A stretch of 54,609 nt of DNA from Gilvimarinus agarilyticus (GTDB lineage: Bacteria > Pseudomonadota > Gammaproteobacteria > Pseudomonadales > Cellvibrionaceae): the NCBI RefSeq assembly GCF_000832015.1, contig NZ_JXCJ01000001.1:1716206-1770814 (forward strand), written 5' to 3'. Each line of letters opens with the position of its first letter. Position 1 is the stretch's first letter. Below, one piece after another: positions 1 through 7,650 of the stretch. Under the pieces are notes generated by a model, which saw nothing but the letters and a program-made list of their open reading frames with translations, was not told the origin of the DNA and searched no databases. The position numbers and the translations under genes were made by a program.

Positions 1-132
1 ATCATTACTAACTGCGATGTTAGCCGGAGGTAATTGGCTATCTAATTCTCGGTAAACCTCAAAGGCCTGGACGGTGGATACCGTTAATTGAGTCGCAAGT
101 ATGATTGTTATAAATAGCAGTTTTCTTAGCAT
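1..132 (-). CDS. Secreted protein, N-terminal fragment cut by window start
   Basis: An open frame starts with ATG at 132 and runs off the left edge of the window after 44 codons. The start reads MLRKLLFITIILATQL, then a small-residue cleavage region ending in VQA, so a Sec signal peptide of about 23 residues is clear. The first mature residues contain LPPANIAVSND, which resembles the opening of bacterial royal-jelly/yellow-type or SMP-30-like beta-propellers (usually PGNIAVTPDG), but too little is visible to name a family. It is divergent from the TonB receptor at 633 and shares the intergenic region carrying the operator-like site at 273-284, so it may belong to the same regulon. The ribosome binding site is weak. 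Confidence 0.5.
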   Translation of the reverse strand, partial: MLRKLLFITIILATQLTVSTVQAFEVYRELDSQLPPANIAVSND

Positions 133-272
133 GATATTGCCCACAATTAGTTTAATTGTTCTCTCTCGGTTATGAAAAACTCTCAAACCAACACAAACGA
201 GAGTTTCGTCTACCTCAGTCGGTATTGTTGAGCGTCTGCTGCTAGGTAACCAACGTGCTCTACTGATAGTAT

Positions 273-284
273 ATAGTAAACAAT
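273..284. promoter_or_regulatory. Operator-like site A (ATAGTAAACAAT)
   Basis: Matches 10 of 12 positions of the palindrome ATTGTATACAAT that recurs upstream of other genes in this window. It lies 349 bp before the TonB receptor start and 141 bp before the divergent minus-strand gene. This is one of the weaker copies. Confidence 0.4.
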
Positions 285-287
285 ACA

Positions 288-318
288 CAATAAGAGGGCT
301 AGTCAATAAGAGGGCTAG
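288..318. repeat. Tandem duplication, 15 bp, period 16
   Basis: CAATAAGAGGGCTAG occurs at 288-302 and again at 304-318, separated by one base. It sits 4 bp after operator-like site A. It may be a replication-slippage product or a paired binding site; no function is evident. Confidence 0.8.
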
Positions 319-632
319 GCAATGAATAAATCAATAATTTATAAGGGCGCCCCTACATTCGTTTAGGCAAGGCTTCCCGCCACCTGCTTATGGCGCTCAT
401 CTACGCCCTGGCGCCAGAGGCGTGTACACAGATTGTACAAGAGCAAAAAACTTCCCGGAAAGCCGCCCTGGTAGCAGTGAACCATGAATACCATGGGTAG
501 CTCAACTTATACTAATTTCAACAGCTTGCGAAACCAAATGTGTCAAAAAAGCACAGTCTAAACACTTATATGAGAGTGGGTGGAAGCCTGCTACAAGTAA
601 GATAAAAAATAAAAACGTTTAGGAGGTCACAG

Positions 633-3383
633 ATGCGACTAAAAAGAAATCCGGCTACCGCCAAAATGATGGCTGCGCTAGGAACTCAGGTAACATTATT
701 GGCTGGTTTGATTGCTATGCCTGCTATAGGTCAAACCAGTTCGCCCAGTAGTAGTTCTGCGATAGAAGAAGTTGTAATAACAGGGGTTCGGCAGAGTCTC
801 GAAAAGGCTAAGGATATCAAACGAGAATCGGCGCAGGTGGTTGATGCGATTGTCGCGGAAGATATTGGTAAATTACCAGACTCTAATATTGCCGAATCAC
901 TTCAGCGGGTCTCCGGTGTTCAGGTTGATCGCGGTATCGGTGAGGGCTCGTCTATTTCTATTAGAGGGTTGCGAAATAATGTTGTATTGGTAAATGGCAG
1001 AGAAGTCTATGATGCCGGTGGTCGCGGTGGCCAGGGCCCCGATACTCTTGAAACGTCCTCCTACGGTTTGTTGTCCCTTGTTCCTTCAGAATTAGTATCT
1101 CGCTTGACGGTCACAAAGCTTACCGCAGCTGATGATATTGAAGGGGCCGTTGGTGGCATCGTTAATATTGTGACTGCCAAACCTTTGGACAGTGATGGTT
1201 TGGTTGCCTCGGGTACCATTTCTGCACAGCATCGGGAGTTGGCAGGAGAGACAAAAGGTAAAGGCTCACTTTTGGTCTCCAACACGTTTTTGGATAACAC
1301 TCTTGGCCTTCAGTTTAGTGGCTCCTATGGCGAGAACGCCATCCGTGAAGACGGCTTCAATACGTTTTCTGGTTATACTCGTTTATCTAATGGTCTGAGC
1401 TTTGAAGATGAGTCGGCGTACAATGCCGTTACGGATACTAATGGAGAGTTGATCGATCCAGATCCGAACGGGGACGGCGTGCTGGGTATATACCACCAAG
1501 ACCCAAGGTTCTGGCAGATTGAGGATCACCGTGATCGGACGGGCTACAACTTTATTGCTCAGTGGCAGCCAAGTGACAGCATGGAGCTGACATATGATGT
1601 ACTCGGCTCGCGCATAGATTCCGAGCGTGATCGGCATTGGTTGGGTGTATTCTCTGGGTTTGGGGCACATACTGATGTGGCCTTGTCAGAGCAAGAGGTC
1701 GTGTATAAAGGTGTGGTGCACCGGCCCATTCAAACTAACGTGGAATATGGCAATTTTTCAAACGATGTTGTCACTCAGGCCTTGAACTTCGATTGGGTGA
1801 TGAGCGAAGCTATTGAAATGAGCTCCGAGCTGTCGTTTAATAACTCCGAAAGCAAGTCGCATCAGAGCTTTATCCGGTTTCAGGCTAATAACGCCACCCC
1901 AACGCCTTATGATTTTCGGCCTAAGATCCCCTCCTACAGTTTTGACAGTGCAACGCTCAACAGTCCACAAGATCTGCATTTAGCTATTCTCTATGATAGT
2001 GCCTCTAAGGAGGAGACGGATCAAACAGCATTTCGCTTAGATTTCGATCACGAGCTGTCAAGCGCTTTGAGCTTAGAGTATGGAGCTCGCTGGTCGTCGC
2101 TCGAAACACAGTTCAGCAGTGATCAAGTCGATTTACGACCCGTGACTCCAGCGGATCAATTAGGGGAGTTTACTACCGTTTGGTCCAGTCCTGACTTTCT
2201 TTCAGGGCAAGCACCTGATCTGCCCCGGTCCTACTTGTCTGCCTCGGAAGTACTGAAAGCAGGCGGGTGCACAGTCATGGAGTCGTTCTACCGAAATCAT
2301 CCCGATCCAGCTCAGACTGAGGCGTATTCAAAGGGTAATAACCCAGGTTTAGGGTGTGATACCCACTCTGCGCAAATCAACACTGTGGAAGAAGACTTTC
2401 TTGCGTTTTACGGTAAGTTAAATTTTTACTCAGAGTTAGGTGGCGTCCCTGTATCGGGGAATATCGGGGTTCGAAACCTTTCTAGGGACCTGACTTCGAC
2501 CGGAACTCTACGGTTGGAGGGTGAACCGCCCGCTCCGATAGTGACAGAGATCAGTGATGATGATCTTCTTCCCTCTGCTGTGATAAGAGCCGATCTTTCA
2601 GATAGTGTCGTGCTGCGAGCTGGTGCGGCGCGCGTGCTCGCTTACCCAAACACCAATGACTTAAAAAATGACCTGACTATTTATGGCAGTGGCAACGGTA
2701 CTGGAGGATCCCCAGAATTAAAACCCTTTGAGGCAGATCAGCTGGACGTTTCTATTGAGTATTATTTTGGAGACGAAGGCATGCTTTCTCTGGGCTACTT
2801 CGCAAAGGATATTAAATCGTTTGTGGTTCAACAAACGACTAGAGAAACAATTCCTAACTTTGTAAACCCCGATGATGGGACTAATCAGGGTCTCATCTCA
2901 AGAGCTATTAATGGTGATGGCGGGTCGATTGGCGGAATAGAGCTTTTATACCAGCAGTCCTACTCAATGCTTCCCTCTCCCTTTGATGGTCTCGGTGTTA
3001 TGGCCACCTATTCGTATATCGACAGTACGACACCTTTTGAAGACCCATCGGGTAAAAAGCTGACCCAGCCAGGGTTGTCTGAAAATAATATTAATTTCGT
3101 GGCATTTTGGGAAAAAGGCCCGGCAGGTGTACGCCTTGCCTACAATTGGCGCGATGAGTTTTTAGACAGGTTAGGTTTTAGTGGTTCGGGCATTTATCAA
3201 GATACCTATGAGGACTTGTCGCTAACCGCTAGCTGGGATTTTAATGACCGAATGAGCGTAAACTTTGAAGTCACTAATCTTCTTGACACTTATCAGAGAC
3301 TGTATAACACCATTCCTGAAGCGACGAGAAGTATCGTGCACTATGGCCCGTCTTACGGGGTATCGTTCCGTTACTCTCTATAA
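633..3383 (+). CDS. TonB-dependent receptor (oligosaccharide uptake)
   Basis: Outer-membrane TonB-dependent receptor of 916 residues. The N-terminus is a signal peptide ending near AIGQTS. Residues about 45-55 (EEVVITGVRQSL) form the TonB-box-like start of the Xanthomonas/Caulobacter-type family (TIGR01782-like). A plug domain follows at about 60-190, with IAESLQRVSGVQVDR and SIRGLRNNVVLVNG. The rest is a 22-strand-type barrel with many aromatic-ended strands and a final strand ending YGVSFRYSL. The ATG follows AGGAGGTCACAG, a leader closely matching that of the second TonB receptor (start 30752). It heads the plus-strand agar block, and a terminator-like hairpin lies just downstream, which could lower expression of the following genes. 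Galactan oligosaccharide as cargo is inferred from context. Its bases look more AT-rich than those of the neighbouring enzyme genes. Confidence 0.93.
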   Translation: MRLKRNPATAKMMAALGTQVTLLAGLIAMPAIGQTSSPSSSSAIEEVVITGVRQSLEKAKDIKRESAQVVDAIVAEDIGKLPDSNIAESLQRVSGVQVDRGIGEGSSISIRGLRNNVVLVNGREVYDAGGRGGQGPDTLETSSYGLLSLVPSELVSRLTVTKLTAADDIEGAVGGIVNIVTAKPLDSDGLVASGTISAQHRELAGETKGKGSLLVSNTFLDNTLGLQFSGSYGENAIREDGFNTFSGYTRLSNGLSFEDESAYNAVTDTNGELIDPDPNGDGVLGIYHQDPRFWQIEDHRDRTGYNFIAQWQPSDSMELTYDVLGSRIDSERDRHWLGVFSGFGAHTDVALSEQEVVYKGVVHRPIQTNVEYGNFSNDVVTQALNFDWVMSEAIEMSSELSFNNSESKSHQSFIRFQANNATPTPYDFRPKIPSYSFDSATLNSPQDLHLAILYDSASKEETDQTAFRLDFDHELSSALSLEYGARWSSLETQFSSDQVDLRPVTPADQLGEFTTVWSSPDFLSGQAPDLPRSYLSASEVLKAGGCTVMESFYRNHPDPAQTEAYSKGNNPGLGCDTHSAQINTVEEDFLAFYGKLNFYSELGGVPVSGNIGVRNLSRDLTSTGTLRLEGEPPAPIVTEISDDDLLPSAVIRADLSDSVVLRAGAARVLAYPNTNDLKNDLTIYGSGNGTGGSPELKPFEADQLDVSIEYYFGDEGMLSLGYFAKDIKSFVVQQTTRETIPNFVNPDDGTNQGLISRAINGDGGSIGGIELLYQQSYSMLPSPFDGLGVMATYSYIDSTTPFEDPSGKKLTQPGLSENNINFVAFWEKGPAGVRLAYNWRDEFLDRLGFSGSGIYQDTYEDLSLTASWDFNDRMSVNFEVTNLLDTYQRLYNTIPEATRSIVHYGPSYGVSFRYSL

Positions 3384-3405
3384 TTGTTGATGGAGTGAAA
3401 TCTTT

Positions 3406-3444
3406 GGCCTTTTCGCTTTTGCTTGTATTCGAGAAGGCCTTTTT
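3406..3444 (+). terminator. Rho-independent terminator or attenuator after TonB receptor
   Basis: Left arm GGCCTTTTCG (3406-3415) pairs with CGAGAAGGCC (3430-3439) with one G:T-type mismatch, followed by a run of T (3440-3444). It sits between the TonB receptor and the GH16 gene. Confidence 0.6.
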
Positions 3445-3471
3445 AAGTTTAAATATTGAATGGCTTAATGC

Positions 3472-4689
3472 ATGAATAATATTTTTCGAGCTATTAGAAG
3501 TTGTAGTTTTATCATCGCCGCTTTAGGGGTATGTAATTACTCAAATGCGAATGGTGATGTCGATTTTAGCCAGTGGACACTGAGCTGGAGTGACGAATTT
3601 GATTATGAAAACGAAGCGTTAGAAGATAACTGGATTAGCCAGAACGGCCCCACCGAAAATGAGTGGGTGCTAAGCAGCCGCTGGCGCGATAACGCGGTGG
3701 TTGATGATGGCGTGCTGCTGCTTAAAGCAGAAAAAGAGTCCCGTGGAGGGCAGGATTGGACCACCGGCAATGTCTGGAGCAAGCGCACCTTTGGTTACGG
3801 TTACTACGAGGCCCGCATGAAGTACGCCGGTGCTTATGGCACCAACAATTCGTTCTGGCTGTGGCCCAAGCAAGGCACGTCGGAGGGTGAAAAGGCCTGT
3901 GAAATCGATATTAACGAAGGCCATTACCCCAATATTATCAACACCAATGTTCACAACTGGACCGACAAGTACACTTTGCCCAACGGACGTGTGGCTCATT
4001 CAGATAATCAACTGCACCACACCTTACACGGCGATCCCGAGAACGGGCTAACGCTGGATAAACCAGTATTCACGCGAAAAGTTCGTTTGCGCTCCAATAA
4101 CCCAGCCTCTATTCATATCGCCGAGTTTCGGGTGCTCGACGGCAGTAGTGAAAATATCGCAACAGCTGCCAGCATCTCCACCAATGGTGTTTTTTCTAAG
4201 CTTCCCTCGAAAGAAAGCTTTGCCATTGACGGCAGGGCGGATACCCGTTGGGTGTCTGGAAAACACGGTGAAAAATGGCTTGAGCTGGAATGGGATAAAC
4301 CCCAGCAGGTGGCGGGCATTGAGTTTAGCAACGGATGGCTGCAAGAGTTTGGGGCTGCTAAAGGCAAATACCGCAACCTGATAAGTGACTATGTTATCGA
4401 GTATCACGATGGTGATAATTGGGTGAAGGTGGCGCAATACGATGCGGCCCAAGTCGCCGACTATTCCACACAGTGGCATACCTACGGCCTTGAATGGGAT
4501 GAAGACTACTTCCGTTTTTACTTAGACGGCGAGCTCTATCACCAGATGCGCAACGATGTTTGCTTCAGCGATACCACCATCTTATTCAGTCTGGCAATTC
4601 TAAAGGCGGATATCGCAGGCCCGGTAACCGATGCCATTGATGGCACCAGCATGAAGGTGGATTGGGTGCGCTACTACACCAAGCCGTAA
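3472..4689 (+). CDS. GH16 glycoside hydrolase with a discoidin-like domain inserted in the catalytic fold
   Basis: Secreted family 16 glycosidase of 405 residues with a signal peptide of about 26. The first part of the beta-jelly roll is at about 35-185 and carries the GH16 active-site motif EIDINE (E144 nucleophile, D146, E149 acid/base). The fold is interrupted at about 186-330 by an F5/8 type C (discoidin)-like module: KPVFTRKVRLRSNN, then FAIDGRADTRWVS, then WLELEWDKPQQVAGIEF. GH16 then resumes with WHTYGLEWDEDYFRFYLDGE (335-354) and ends with KVDWVRYY. It lacks the N-terminal signature of the window's two beta-agarases, so the substrate may be another galactan linkage, such as a porphyran-like or sulfated unit. 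The ribosome binding site is weak. It sits between a TonB receptor and a symporter. Confidence 0.88.
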   Translation: MNNIFRAIRSCSFIIAALGVCNYSNANGDVDFSQWTLSWSDEFDYENEALEDNWISQNGPTENEWVLSSRWRDNAVVDDGVLLLKAEKESRGGQDWTTGNVWSKRTFGYGYYEARMKYAGAYGTNNSFWLWPKQGTSEGEKACEIDINEGHYPNIINTNVHNWTDKYTLPNGRVAHSDNQLHHTLHGDPENGLTLDKPVFTRKVRLRSNNPASIHIAEFRVLDGSSENIATAASISTNGVFSKLPSKESFAIDGRADTRWVSGKHGEKWLELEWDKPQQVAGIEFSNGWLQEFGAAKGKYRNLISDYVIEYHDGDNWVKVAQYDAAQVADYSTQWHTYGLEWDEDYFRFYLDGELYHQMRNDVCFSDTTILFSLAILKADIAGPVTDAIDGTSMKVDWVRYYTKP

Positions 4690-4695
4690 ACGATA

Positions 4696-4718
4696 GGTGC
4701 GGTAGAAAGTGCCGCACC
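4696..4718 (+). terminator. Hairpin between GH16 and symporter genes
   Basis: GGTGCGG (4696-4702) pairs perfectly with CCGCACC (4712-4718), and the flanking ATA/TAT extend the stem. The T run is short, so this may be a processing or stability element rather than a true terminator. Confidence 0.4.
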
Positions 4719-4750
4719 CTATTTGACCATAACAATAGAAAACCGCGTGT

Positions 4751-6430
4751 ATGAATATAATCGATAGTGTCGTTATTTTAGTCTTCACTTTACTGGTGCT
4801 GACTTGTGGGCTGAGCTTTTCGCGCTCGGGTAAAAGCATGAACAGCTTTTACGCCGCCGGTGGCGCTTTGCCTTGGTGGATGAGCGGGTTATCGCTGTTT
4901 ATGAGCTTTTTTTCGTCGGGCACGTTTGTTACCTGGGGTTCTATTGCCTATAGCCAGGGTTTTGTCGCCATTACCATTCAGTGGACCATGGCGATTGCGG
5001 GCATCCTAGTGGGTTTGTATGTCGCACCGCGCTGGAACCGTACCAAAGCCCTAACGGCATCAGAGTATATCCGCGATCGTTTGGGCGCGCGGGTACAAAA
5101 AACCTACACCTATATTTTGTTGCTGATAGGCAGTTTTTCCACCGGTGCATTTTTATACCCCGTTGCCAAAATTGTCGAGGTGAGTACCGGTATCCCCCTG
5201 GTAGTGAGCATTGCCATTTTGGGGCTGATGATTCTGGCCTATACAGCAGTTGGTGGGCTGTGGGCGGTGATTGTCACCGATATTTTGCAGTTTGTGGTGT
5301 TAACCGCGGCGGTGATTATCGTGGTGCCGCTGGCGCTCGATCGGGTCGGGGGTATTAGTGGCTTTTTTGCCCAAGCTCCGCCCGAACTATTTGCGCCGGT
5401 CAGCGGTGATTATAGCTGGACGTTTATTGTAGTGTTTGGTTTGTACAATCTGTTTTTTATTGCCGGCAACTGGCCTTACGTTCAACGCTATACCTCGGTG
5501 GCTACACCGGCCGATGCTAAAAAAGTAGGGCTGTTGTTTGGCGGTTTGTATTTTATTAGCCCCCTTATCTGGATGTTACCGCCTATGGTGTATCGGATAC
5601 TTAACCCGGATTTAGCCGGTTTGGCCGACGAGGGCGCTTATCTTCTGATCAGTAAAGAAATACTTCCGGTAGGCATGCTGGGCTTAATGCTCGGTGCCAT
5701 GATCTTTGCCACATCCAGCTCGGTTAACACGGCTATCAACTTGTTCTCAGGAGTTATTGCCAATGATATTTATAAAAATATCAGACCCGCCGCCAGTGAT
5801 CGGTCGCTGGTGAGGGTAGGGCGCTTAGCCACGATAGCCTTGGGTTTAGTGACTATTGCGGTGGCACTGTTTATTCCCAAGATGGGAGGTATCGTGTCAT
5901 TTGTATTCACCATCGCCGCTATGACCGGTGGTGCACTGTTTTTGCCGCCTGTATGGGCACTGTTTTCAAAGTATCAAACCGGGGCGATGTTATTAAGCGT
6001 GTCACTTTTCACCTTGGCGGTAAACGCCGTGTTTAAATTTTTGGTGCCGGCACTTTGGGGTATCAGCCTTAATCGCGAACAAGAAACCCTGCTGGGTATT
6101 GGCTTGCCGGTAGTGTTGCTTAGCATCAGCGAGTTGATTGCAAGGTGCCGTCGCCGTGAGGCGCCCCGGTACCAAGAGTACAAAGCGCTGGAGCAGGCGA
6201 AACATAACGCCGCCGCCAGTGTTTCGCAGGCTCAGCATCAGGCCGACAATAGTCACGGCCTGCGGGTGATCGCCGCCGGTATCTTTGCCATTGGGGTGAT
6301 TATGTTGGCGCTGTCCGTTATCGCCGAGGCGAGTGCCATGTTAGTGGCACTGATTGCGGGTTTAATTATGGTGCTGGGTGCGGCGATGTATTTTCGTCCG
6401 CGACAGCCAAAAAACGTTTGGAGTAAGTGA
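4751..6430 (+). CDS. Sodium/solute symporter (SSS family)
   Basis: Inner-membrane transporter of 559 residues with about 13-14 hydrophobic helices, as usual for SSS (SLC5-like) proteins. The N-terminal YAAGGALPWWMSGLSLFMSFFSSGTFVTWGS region matches the family's first helices, where sodium-binding residues lie. TAVGGLWAVIVTDILQFVVL (helix 5-6) and ATSSSVNTAINLFSGVIANDIY are also typical. A basic, Ala/Gln-rich cytoplasmic stretch precedes the last helices. The TGA stop overlaps the GH117 start (TGATG), so the two are translationally coupled. Co-transcription with GH117 suggests import of a mono- or disaccharide from agar, such as galactose, 3,6-anhydro-L-galactose or neoagarobiose. The exact substrate cannot be read from sequence. 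Confidence 0.9.
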   Translation: MNIIDSVVILVFTLLVLTCGLSFSRSGKSMNSFYAAGGALPWWMSGLSLFMSFFSSGTFVTWGSIAYSQGFVAITIQWTMAIAGILVGLYVAPRWNRTKALTASEYIRDRLGARVQKTYTYILLLIGSFSTGAFLYPVAKIVEVSTGIPLVVSIAILGLMILAYTAVGGLWAVIVTDILQFVVLTAAVIIVVPLALDRVGGISGFFAQAPPELFAPVSGDYSWTFIVVFGLYNLFFIAGNWPYVQRYTSVATPADAKKVGLLFGGLYFISPLIWMLPPMVYRILNPDLAGLADEGAYLLISKEILPVGMLGLMLGAMIFATSSSVNTAINLFSGVIANDIYKNIRPAASDRSLVRVGRLATIALGLVTIAVALFIPKMGGIVSFVFTIAAMTGGALFLPPVWALFSKYQTGAMLLSVSLFTLAVNAVFKFLVPALWGISLNREQETLLGIGLPVVLLSISELIARCRRREAPRYQEYKALEQAKHNAAASVSQAQHQADNSHGLRVIAAGIFAIGVIMLALSVIAEASAMLVALIAGLIMVLGAAMYFRPRQPKNVWSK

Positions 6431-7650
6431 TGAGTAATACCGAGCAAAAAGCGGAACAGGGGGCATTCCCCTGGGATATTCCGGCCACCCGGCCCGATCG
6501 GCCCTTAAGCAAGGCGATGGAGCGGTTGTACAGCAACTATATAACTCCGCGCCCGGAAGATAATCCATTGTTCACAAGCTTTAAGTACACACGTATCACC
6601 GGCTTTGATTACGGGGCAGAGGATGGCCGGATCTCGCGGCGTGACCCCTCTAAAATAGTCTGCGAGAACGGCAAATATTATATCTGGTATACCAAAAGAG
6701 ATACTGTTTCACCACCGCGCGGTGCACAAGCTTGCACTGATGAAATTCCCTCCATGGATTGGGATTTAAGCGACATATGGTACGCCACTTCCGAGGATGG
6801 TTTTCACTGGCAAGAGCAAGACTTAGCCGTAGGGCGACCCGATAAACCCAAGCTGGGTTGGCGCTCGGTGGCTACGCCCGATATTCTGGTTTGGAAGGGC
6901 AGGTATTATTTGTATTATCAGGCGTTTGAAGAACCCAGTGGTTTAAAAGGCGATCATTGCCCGGTGAGTGTATCGGTCGCCGATTCGCCCGATGGCCCAT
7001 GGACGCCTTGTGGCGATGCGGTTATTCCCAACGGTGCGCCTGGCGAGTGGGATCAATATTCTATTCACGGTCCCTATCCGATTGTCATCGATGATAAAAT
7101 TTATATTTACTACAAGGCCGCTTTTGGCGATCGGCCGGACTATTTGGTGGGCAATGGTGTGGCCATTGCCGACGACCCACTGGGCCCCTTTGTGAAACAC
7201 CCGCTCAACCCGGTGTTAAATTCCTGCCACGAGACGACGGTATTCCGTTTTGGTAAAGGGGTTGCCGCTTTTGCTATTCGCAATGGTATCGAAAGCAACA
7301 CCATTCAGTACTCCACCGACGGTATTAACTTTGATATTGCTGCGGTCACCGCGCTGATGCCGGTGGGCGCAGGGCCCTATATTCCCGATATTTTTCACAG
7401 CGAAGGTGAAGGGCAGGGCTTTACCTGGGGGCTATCGCATTTTTGCGATCACGATAAGTGCGATACTAAATTCAGCTTTTTAGGGCGGTTTGACTGTGAT
7501 TTACGCAACCAGATGCCGCGCTCCACCATTGCCAACAATACTGAAATTAAATGGCACCCCGATGTATGTTTTTCACAGGGCTTGCCTGCCGAGGTAAAAC
7601 AGGCGCGAGCTAAACAAGCAAGGCAGCATGCACTTGCTAATGACAAATGA
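6430..7650 (+). CDS. GH117 alpha-1,3-(3,6-anhydro)-L-galactosidase-like enzyme
   Basis: Family 117 five-bladed beta-propeller of about 406 residues, the usual length. The family releases 3,6-anhydro-L-galactose from the non-reducing end of neoagaro-oligosaccharides. The order of motifs matches GH117 as I know it: ISRRDPSKIV, YYIWYTKRD, GWRSVATPDIL (propeller Asp), GVAIADDPLGPF, CHE (the conserved His-Glu region) and DGINFD. There is no signal peptide, so the enzyme is cytoplasmic, consistent with action on imported oligosaccharides. I prefer ATG at 6430 over the in-frame GTG at 6427: it overlaps the symporter stop and follows GGAG with good spacing. The gene end overlaps the FAD oxidoreductase start. 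Confidence 0.88.
   Translation: MSNTEQKAEQGAFPWDIPATRPDRPLSKAMERLYSNYITPRPEDNPLFTSFKYTRITGFDYGAEDGRISRRDPSKIVCENGKYYIWYTKRDTVSPPRGAQACTDEIPSMDWDLSDIWYATSEDGFHWQEQDLAVGRPDKPKLGWRSVATPDILVWKGRYYLYYQAFEEPSGLKGDHCPVSVSVADSPDGPWTPCGDAVIPNGAPGEWDQYSIHGPYPIVIDDKIYIYYKAAFGDRPDYLVGNGVAIADDPLGPFVKHPLNPVLNSCHETTVFRFGKGVAAFAIRNGIESNTIQYSTDGINFDIAAVTALMPVGAGPYIPDIFHSEGEGQGFTWGLSHFCDHDKCDTKFSFLGRFDCDLRNQMPRSTIANNTEIKWHPDVCFSQGLPAEVKQARAKQARQHALANDK

Larger units (their letters stand above)
133..632. promoter_or_regulatory. 500-bp divergent intergenic region
   Basis: No convincing gene is present. The region lies between the minus-strand secreted-protein start and the plus-strand TonB receptor. It contains the operator-like site at 273-284, a tandem 15-bp repeat at 288-318, and a strong ribosome binding site (AGGAGGT, 620-626) ahead of the TonB gene. 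An unambiguous -35/-10 pair was not found by eye. Confidence 0.5.
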
